NCBI GenBank assembly: GCA_030039695.1
Contig: JASHVB010000387.1
Location: forward strand, 1 to 8,609
Length of the DNA: 8,609 bases
From: Acetobacteraceae bacterium
GTDB taxonomy: Bacteria; Pseudomonadota; Alphaproteobacteria; Acetobacterales; Acetobacteraceae
Direction: 5' to 3'
Position numbers and translations under genes: made by a program. This document shows, piece after piece, positions 4,302-8,609 of the stretch. Below the pieces are notes generated by a model, which did no database searches, was not told where the DNA came from, and saw only the letters and a list, made by a program, of their open reading frames with translations. The stretch's first letter is position 1. The number at the start of each line of letters is the position of its first letter.

Positions 4302-6149
4302 TTACTCGTCTCGCAGTTGCACTGCAGGAAAGTAGAGCCCTAACGGCCGCCGGTCCCACCATAGCCCCGTGGCTTTCTCCGCGCTGCCGGCATAGGTGTA
4401 GCGGTAGAGTTGCGCGCGCACATAGCGCGGGGGCTTGTCCGGAAAGGGATTTTTTTCCAGTAGTGTCGTCACCGTCGGCTCATTCTCCAGGAGCCGCCGC
4501 ATGAATTGCCAGAACCACGGCAGGCGCCGCACGTCCTCGAGCGCGGCGAACCACATCTGCCAGTCCAGGCGCGGCTGGTGTGGGATGTTCCAGCGCGGAC
4601 GGCGCGCGACATCCCCGGGCTTGTAGCGGAATTCGTATTCGCGCCATTCGATGCCGTCGTCCGAACCCTCAATGACGATCTCGTCGCGCTCCGTGGTCAT
4701 GATCGCGAACAGCCCATAACTGCTGACGATGCGCAGCGGATCGACCAAGTGGTCCAGCGCCTGCGCCACGGCGGGGGGTCTCCCGCCAAAGCGCTCATCC
4801 ATCTTCACCAGGCCGCAGAGCACGATCAGCGGTGCCAGCACCCCGACGATGGCCATACTCCCTCTGCCCGGCGTCTTGTTTTGCGCTCGTGCCTGCAGCG
4901 GCCGGATCAGGGGTCGCGGCACGATCTTTTGCAGCGCCGCGTCGTCGAACAGTGGCAGGCATAGCAGCATGGTTTGCAGATTGAACCAGTTGTAGTTACC
5001 GGTCATCAAAATACAGCTCTGCAGCAGCAGGATGCCAAAGGCCGCAACAAAACGCAGCCGACGCGGGCAGAAGATAAGGAACGGCAAGACCAGTTCGACA
5101 AAAAACGTGGCGCCGGTGGCGAATTTCAGCATGCCCAGCGGCAGTTGCGCCGCGTACCAGGCCAGCGGCGTGGGCAGTGGCTGAGTCAGAAAATGGTAGG
5201 ACAGCGCCGATAGGTCCCACCAGTTAGGATCGCCGCTCAGCAGCTTGACCATACCCGACATGAACATGAAGCGGAACAGCAGCCACCGCAGCAGCCATAC
5301 ACCCGGCGTCGTGGCGAAACTCAGTATCAGCGCCAGAAACCCGGTCTCCAGCAAGAACGTGTCCCATTGAAAGTCCATGAAGATCTGCCCGGCGTAAAAC
5401 AGCGACAGATACAGCACATAGAGCAGAAACAGGCTGAGGCGCGGCAGCACGTTGAAAACCAGCAGCAGTGACAGCCCGGCCCCCGCCCAGCAAACCGCAT
5501 GGATGGCGAAGTCGCTGGCGTTCCACCAGAACACCATCGGCATCAGGAAGAAACGCTCTGGTCCAACCCGACTGGCGACAGCGTCGACCATGTCGGGCAA
5601 TGGCAGGATGCCATGGCTCCCTATCAGCCCCTGCGCCTGGACGCCGAAGGAGACAAACGCCGCCAGGTAGATCAGCCCAAACAGGCGCAGGAACAGGAAA
5701 GCGACAAGATCGTATCGCGGCGGTTCGTGGTCCCTCCCCCACAGCAGCAGGCTGGCGCGATAAAACGCCTCACGGTGCGCGGCGATGAAGGCGTAAATCA
5801 GTTCTGAGACGCCGGCAAAACCGGGCAGGTGTCTGTAGAGCGCCAGCCAAAATCGCTTGCCGCGCGCGTGACTCAACGTCAGGAAGCTGGCTTCGGCGGC
5901 GCTTGCTTGTTGCCCGTCGGCGGTAAAGTATTGTACTGCGCGTCGAAATTCGGCGACCGGGATCGAAGGGTATTGCGTGGCAACTTCCTGATACGGCTTG
6001 TAATCGACGCTGTCACCTGTGAGTTTCTGCCAGTAGCGCGCCCAGTAGCCACAAAACCCACAATCGCCGTCAAAGACCAGCACCGGCCGAGAATCGGTGC
6101 CCGCCCGAGCGACACTATGAACGGACTGATTTCCGGATGTGTCTTGCAC
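4302..6149 (-). CDS. DUF393 (DCC thioredoxin-like) / lipase maturation factor fusion membrane protein
   Basis: A 615-residue two-part protein from the chosen start. Residues about 22-135 form a DUF393 domain with VLVFDGDCGFC, the DCC motif of putative thiol-disulfide oxidoreductases (cysteines 30 and 33). A polytopic membrane core (about 150-420) follows, with hydrophobic stretches such as LFLRLFGLIYLAAFVSF, then a soluble C-terminal domain with YEFRYKPGD, PRLDWQMWFAAL and NPFPDKPPRYVRAQLY, characteristic of lipase maturation factor proteins. Vertebrate LMF1 helps fold lipases in the ER; the bacterial role is unknown, perhaps thiol-dependent folding or redox handling at the membrane. The start is uncertain: no ATG exists before DUF393. 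GTG 6149 and TTG 6245 are candidates, neither with a good ribosome binding site; GTG leaves a compact ~25-residue leader as in relatives. It is monocistronic, with its own terminator downstream and a long divergent region upstream. Confidence 0.85.
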   Translation of the reverse strand: MQDTSGNQSVHSVARAGTDSRPVLVFDGDCGFCGYWARYWQKLTGDSVDYKPYQEVATQYPSIPVAEFRRAVQYFTADGQQASAAEASFLTLSHARGKRFWLALYRHLPGFAGVSELIYAFIAAHREAFYRASLLLWGRDHEPPRYDLVAFLFLRLFGLIYLAAFVSFGVQAQGLIGSHGILPLPDMVDAVASRVGPERFFLMPMVFWWNASDFAIHAVCWAGAGLSLLLVFNVLPRLSLFLLYVLYLSLFYAGQIFMDFQWDTFLLETGFLALILSFATTPGVWLLRWLLFRFMFMSGMVKLLSGDPNWWDLSALSYHFLTQPLPTPLAWYAAQLPLGMLKFATGATFFVELVLPFLIFCPRRLRFVAAFGILLLQSCILMTGNYNWFNLQTMLLCLPLFDDAALQKIVPRPLIRPLQARAQNKTPGRGSMAIVGVLAPLIVLCGLVKMDERFGGRPPAVAQALDHLVDPLRIVSSYGLFAIMTTERDEIVIEGSDDGIEWREYEFRYKPGDVARRPRWNIPHQPRLDWQMWFAALEDVRRLPWFWQFMRRLLENEPTVTTLLEKNPFPDKPPRYVRAQLYRYTYAGSAEKATGLWWDRRPLGLYFPAVQLRDE

Positions 6150-6834
6150 GACTTCAACCGACGTGGTGCACAAGCCCTTTGCTTGCGTCAGGCTAATCCA
6201 CCCGCCGGCTTGCGAGAAGCCTGCGATGCCGCTTCCCGGGCGCAACCGCTCAGGAGGCGGTTCGGCGGTTAATGGTTCCGAAGGTCGTGCAAATGGTCCA
6301 CGCTCCCGGCGTGTGATGCAGCGCGCAGCTTCCTACCCAAAGGGCTGCCACGGTAGTACCCTGGCAGGTCCCTACGCGAGGAACGCGATGTTCAGAGGGA
6401 GGGCGGAACTCAGAAGCCGGGAGACCAACGAAAAGGTCGGCACCTTTTCTCCCTGAATAGGTCATCTCTATTGCCTGGCAATTCTTTGTCCCCCCAGGTT
6501 GACGCTTTGGCAGCGATCCATCCAAGCGTTGCGTTAACGACATGCGAGCGCAAGTCGAGGGGGCCACGTCATGCATCCGGTGCGAATGTCCGCTTCAGAT
6601 CGCGACCAAACCGGCGGCTCTGGGTGATAGCAAGCAGACCTCTGATCGCCATGTCCGAGGGCTGCCAACACCGCCCGCTAGGGCAAGTGGGCGCTGCTGT
6701 CGTTCCGGCACTACACCATCAGCGCCTAAGCTGTGCCAGTTCTGGGTCACTTTCCATTGCCCTACTTGAAATGTGCTCAACGCGAGACACCAAATGGACA
6801 TCCGACTATCAGTTCCAAAACCGGGAGCAGAACG
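6150..6834. other. Long divergent intergenic region with several palindromes
   Basis: No recognisable gene lies between the LMF-type gene and the SDR gene. Three strong symmetries are seen. At 6345-6367, arms CTGCCA/TGGCAG and GGTA/TACC surround a central G with one C-C mismatch, extended by GGG (6342-6344) and CCC (6370-6372) beyond a 2-nt bulge. At 6430-6449, GAAAAGGT-CGGC-ACCTTTTC is a perfect 8-bp-arm dyad with an A-run on one side and a T-run on the other, so it could act as a weak bidirectional terminator. At 6470-6482, ATTGCC-T-GGCAAT is a perfect 6-bp-arm dyad. GTCCGCTT (6588-6595) and AAGCAGAC (6632-6639) form an imperfect inverted pair. The SDR ribosome binding site GGGAG is at 6823-6827. 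No clear promoter pair was found. Confidence 0.5.
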
Positions 6835-7581
6835 ATGAGCAAACTGACAGGCCGGGTCGCCGTCGTCACGGGCGCGTCGAAGGGAATAGGCGCGGAGATA
6901 GCTAAGCAGTTGGCGGCAGCGGGTGCAGCGGTCGTCGTAAATTACGCGAGCGATCGCGAGGGCGCGGAGAAGGTGGTCGCCGACATCGAGGGCTCCGGCG
7001 GCAGGGCGGTGGCGGTCCAAGGAAACGTCGCGAAGGCGGCCGACGTGGACCGGATCTTCGCACAGGCGAAGAGCACCTTCGGAACCGTCGGTATCCTGGT
7101 GAACAGCGCGGGAGTCTATAGGTTCGGCACAATTGAAGAGGTCACAGAAGAGGAGTTCCATCGGCACTTCGACACCAACGTGCTCGGCCTGCTGCTCGCG
7201 ACCAAGGCGGCCGCCGCGCAGTTCGGGCCGGAGGGCGGAAGCGTAATCAACGTCGGGTCGGCAGCCAGTCGCATAGCGCCGCCCGGCGCGTCCATCTATT
7301 CCGCCACAAAAGGCGCCGTGGACGTGATTACGCGGGTACTCGCCAAGGAACTGGGCCCACGAAAGATCCGCGTGAACTCAGTCAATCCAGGGGTGATCGA
7401 CACCGAAGGCAATCGTGCCGCTGGCATCATCGGCAGCGACTTCGAAAAGCGCGCGGCGCAAGAGGCGCCCCTTGGCCGCACCGGGCAACCGAGCGACGTT
7501 GCACCGGCCGTGGTGTTTCTTGCCTCGGACGACACCCGCTGGGTGACCGGCGAGATCCTGGTCGTGTCCGGCGGCCTTTAG
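6835..7581 (+). CDS. Classical short-chain dehydrogenase/reductase (SDR)
   Basis: A 248-residue NAD(P)-dependent oxidoreductase of normal classical-SDR length. Motifs in order: cofactor loop TGASKGIG (12-19), NSAG (90-93, usually NNAG), active-site tetrad N115, S142 (INVGSAAS), Y155 and K159 (YSATK), then NPG (183-185 region) and the C-terminal GEILVVSGG. K16 in the glycine loop with N36-Y37 after beta-2 instead of an Asp favours NADPH over NADH. The overall pattern is close to FabG/glucose-1-dehydrogenase-like SDRs used for many ketones and alcohols, so the substrate cannot be named. The ATG at 6835 is preferred to an upstream in-frame start (6733) because GGGAG lies 7 nt before it and the protein then begins with the usual MSKLTGRVAVVTG. 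It is divergent from the LMF-type gene and followed 313 nt later by a tautomerase gene on the same strand. Confidence 0.95.
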   Translation: MSKLTGRVAVVTGASKGIGAEIAKQLAAAGAAVVVNYASDREGAEKVVADIEGSGGRAVAVQGNVAKAADVDRIFAQAKSTFGTVGILVNSAGVYRFGTIEEVTEEEFHRHFDTNVLGLLLATKAAAAQFGPEGGSVINVGSAASRIAPPGASIYSATKGAVDVITRVLAKELGPRKIRVNSVNPGVIDTEGNRAAGIIGSDFEKRAAQEAPLGRTGQPSDVAPAVVFLASDDTRWVTGEILVVSGGL

Positions 7582-7894
7582 CGCCTCGGTGCAGTGCAAC
7601 GCCCAAGTCGTGCGCTCGACACCACGGTGCGACGCAGGCGTGGTGGACGCGCGGACGGCGCACCGGTGCGTCCTTCAGCCGAAGTCCCGCTTTGGGTCGG
7701 GCCCGCCCGGGCCGACCGGAGTGGTTTTGCGATGCGCCACTTTCGTGTTGTTCAACCCGATGCAACGGACGTGTCAACAGCTTGGCGGTGAAGTTGCACT
7801 TCTGAATGTGATTTTCGACTAAGATCGCCTGGTGTGCCCGGCTCGCCCACGTACTGGCGCCATTGCCGATTCACAGCGATAGGAGAAGTTCGCC
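7582..7894. other. Intergenic region between SDR and tautomerase genes
   Basis: No supported gene. Two inverted repeats occur: CACCACG (7620-7626) with CGTGGTG (7639-7645), 12-nt loop, and the stronger GGTCGG/CCGACC hairpin described as a possible terminator. The right part (about 7780-7880) should hold the tautomerase promoter, but no convincing hexamers were seen. The tautomerase ribosome binding site AGGAG is at 7881-7885. Confidence 0.5.
7695..7728 (+). terminator. Possible terminator downstream of the SDR gene
   Basis: GGTCGG (7695-7700) pairs with CCGACC (7712-7717), and inside it CCCG can pair with CGGG past one bulged G, giving a very GC-rich stem. TTTT follows but only 7 nt after the stem (7725-7728), so termination would be imperfect. 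It lies 113 nt after the SDR stop. Confidence 0.35.
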
Positions 7895-8284
7895 ATGCCT
7901 CTCGTCCGCATCGACCACTCCGCTGGTCAGCCAGCGTCGTTCCGCACCGCAATCTCACGAGGCGTGCACGAGGCCATGGTCAGAACCTTCAACGTCCCGG
8001 ATGACGATCACTTCCAGATCATTGGCGAGCACGCTCCGGGTAGCGCCATTGTCCACGCCCAGAGTTATCTGGGGATCGAGTACTCGGACGAACTCGTGAT
8101 CATCCAGATCACCTGCAATGATACTCGCACGATCGACCAGAAGAAGGCGCTGTTTGCTGCCATCGCCGACAACCTGGCCCAGGAGCCGGGCTTGCGCCCG
8201 CAGGACGTCGTGATCAACTTGGTCGAAGTCAAAAAGGAGAATTGGTCCTTCGGCAATGGTGTGGCCCAGTACGCCACTCCGTAG
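7895..8284 (+). CDS. Tautomerase-superfamily protein, MSAD/cis-CaaD-like
   Basis: A 129-residue protein starting Met-Pro, so the mature enzyme would carry the catalytic N-terminal proline Pro1. Length and layout (two fused beta-alpha-beta units, PF14552-type) fit the malonate semialdehyde decarboxylase and cis-3-chloroacrylic acid dehalogenase groups rather than the ~62-residue 4-oxalocrotonate tautomerases. Aligned by eye with MSAD (numbering without Met), Asp37 is conserved (VPDDDHFQ), and so are the HxPG motif (45-48), Q-K (81-82) and the terminal NWSFG. Of the two catalytic arginines of MSAD, Arg75 has a counterpart (R77) but Arg73 is replaced by Asp75, so decarboxylase activity is uncertain; a promiscuous keto-enol tautomerase is more likely. 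The ATG is fixed by the Met-Pro requirement and by AGGAG 9 nt upstream. It follows an SDR on the same strand, a pairing seen in catabolic clusters, but with a 313-nt gap. Confidence 0.92.
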   Translation: MPLVRIDHSAGQPASFRTAISRGVHEAMVRTFNVPDDDHFQIIGEHAPGSAIVHAQSYLGIEYSDELVIIQITCNDTRTIDQKKALFAAIADNLAQEPGLRPQDVVINLVEVKKENWSFGNGVAQYATP

Positions 8285-8309
8285 TGTCTACATGTGTTCG
8301 CCAATGCTG

Positions 8310-8332
8310 ATCGGCTTGCTTGGTTAGCCGAT
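8310..8332 (+). terminator. Hairpin downstream of the tautomerase gene
   Basis: ATCGGCT (8310-8316) and AGCCGAT (8326-8332) are perfect 7-bp arms around a 9-nt loop, 25 nt after the tautomerase stop. Only GTTTGG follows, so the T-run is short; a weak or rho-assisted terminator is the best guess. Confidence 0.4.
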
Positions 8333-8599
8333 GTTTGGTGGGGCATCGCAGACAAGGCTTCTGTCGTGTGAACTCATTTTTCCCCCAGTTTATCGTCCGG
8401 TTATCAATCGCAACACGACAGCGTCGGCAGCGTTCGTCTGTCTGCCCCAACCCTGCCTAGGTGACTGGTCAGCCAGACTCAACCCGTTCAATCTTGTGGC
8501 GCCGCCTCGTAAATCGGTCCCCCACGGGACTCCTGCTCGGAGGTGGTCGTCCTTTTCGCCGCTTGGCGGGCAACCCCGGTCTCACGAATGGTGAAGCTC

Positions 8600-8605
8600 A
8601 GGAGA
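8600..8605 (+). promoter_or_regulatory. Probable ribosome binding site of a gene starting outside the window
   Basis: AGGAGA at 8600-8605 leaves 4 nt to the window end, so a start codon would be expected within the next few bases. A frame from ATG 8588 (MVKLRRI) is open to the end but has no ribosome binding site of its own. Confidence 0.4.
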
Positions 8606-8609
8606 ATCG

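Larger units (their letters stand above)
8285..8609. other. Right-edge non-coding region
   Basis: No gene is supported here. It contains the hairpin after the tautomerase gene (8310-8332), a 9-bp inverted repeat with arms CTGTCGTGT (8361-8369) and ACACGACAG (8413-8421) around a 43-nt spacer containing a T-run and C-run, and the ribosome-binding-like AGGAGA at the very end. It probably carries the leader of a gene beyond the window. Confidence 0.5.

Noticed and set aside
5224..5742. 172-codon frame overlapping the LMF-type gene
   Set aside because: Same-strand shadow of the membrane core; the frame with DUF393 and LMF motifs is clearly the real one.
6250..6576. 108-codon minus-strand frame in the LMF-SDR intergenic region
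   Set aside because: No ribosome binding site, no hydrophobic or domain pattern, and it runs through several palindromes; not supported as a gene.
7427..7777. Minus-strand frame over the SDR end and the following spacer
   Set aside because: Arg/His-rich shadow translation without any motif; overlaps the conserved SDR C-terminus.
1..8609. CRISPR arrays, tRNA or rRNA genes
   Set aside because: No regularly spaced repeats, cloverleaf-like sequences or rRNA-conserved stretches were recognised on either strand.

Overview
The window carries seven intact protein genes separated by unusually long non-coding or decayed stretches. Base composition is fairly GC-rich and the gene families (LysR and TetR regulators, COG4341-type HD protein, class II aldolase/adducin, DUF393/LMF membrane protein, SDR, MSAD-like tautomerase) point to a proteobacterium of soil or plant-associated type (alpha or beta class plausible). 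Genus cannot be settled from this sequence. No rRNA, tRNA, CRISPR array or intact transposase was recognised.

Left block (98-3620): a LysR-type regulator, a diiron-type HD-domain protein and a class II aldolase/adducin protein are all on the minus strand. A TetR-family regulator is divergent from the aldolase. Aldolase and HD gene are 42 nt apart and probably form one operon. The 121-nt divergent intergenic region is rich in symmetrical sites: a TACATC/GATGTA palindrome with further half-sites, and two copies of GTGTCAAC exactly 84 bp apart. The simplest reading is a small TetR-controlled catabolic unit for an unknown substrate. Both enzymes lack a residue that is central in their best-studied relatives.

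Middle (3621-4301): about 680 nt of gene graveyard. It holds the recognisable C-terminal end of a RES-domain toxin (minus strand), a short truncated membrane-anchored peptide right after the TetR gene, and an unidentified remnant. A good intrinsic terminator belongs to the next minus-strand gene.

Right block: a large DUF393 (DCC thioredoxin-like)/lipase-maturation-factor membrane protein lies on the minus strand (4302 to about 6149). A roughly 690-nt region with several palindromes separates it from a divergent classical SDR oxidoreductase (6835-7581). A 129-residue MSAD/cis-CaaD-like tautomerase follows (7895-8284). SDR and tautomerase point the same way but are 313 nt apart with a hairpin between them, so they may be separate units. 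A Shine-Dalgarno-like AGGAGA at the right edge suggests another plus-strand gene starts just outside.

There is no obvious large novel system. The most interesting items are the HD/aldolase/TetR unit with its operator architecture, the hidden RES toxin remnant, and the palindrome cluster upstream of the LMF-type gene.
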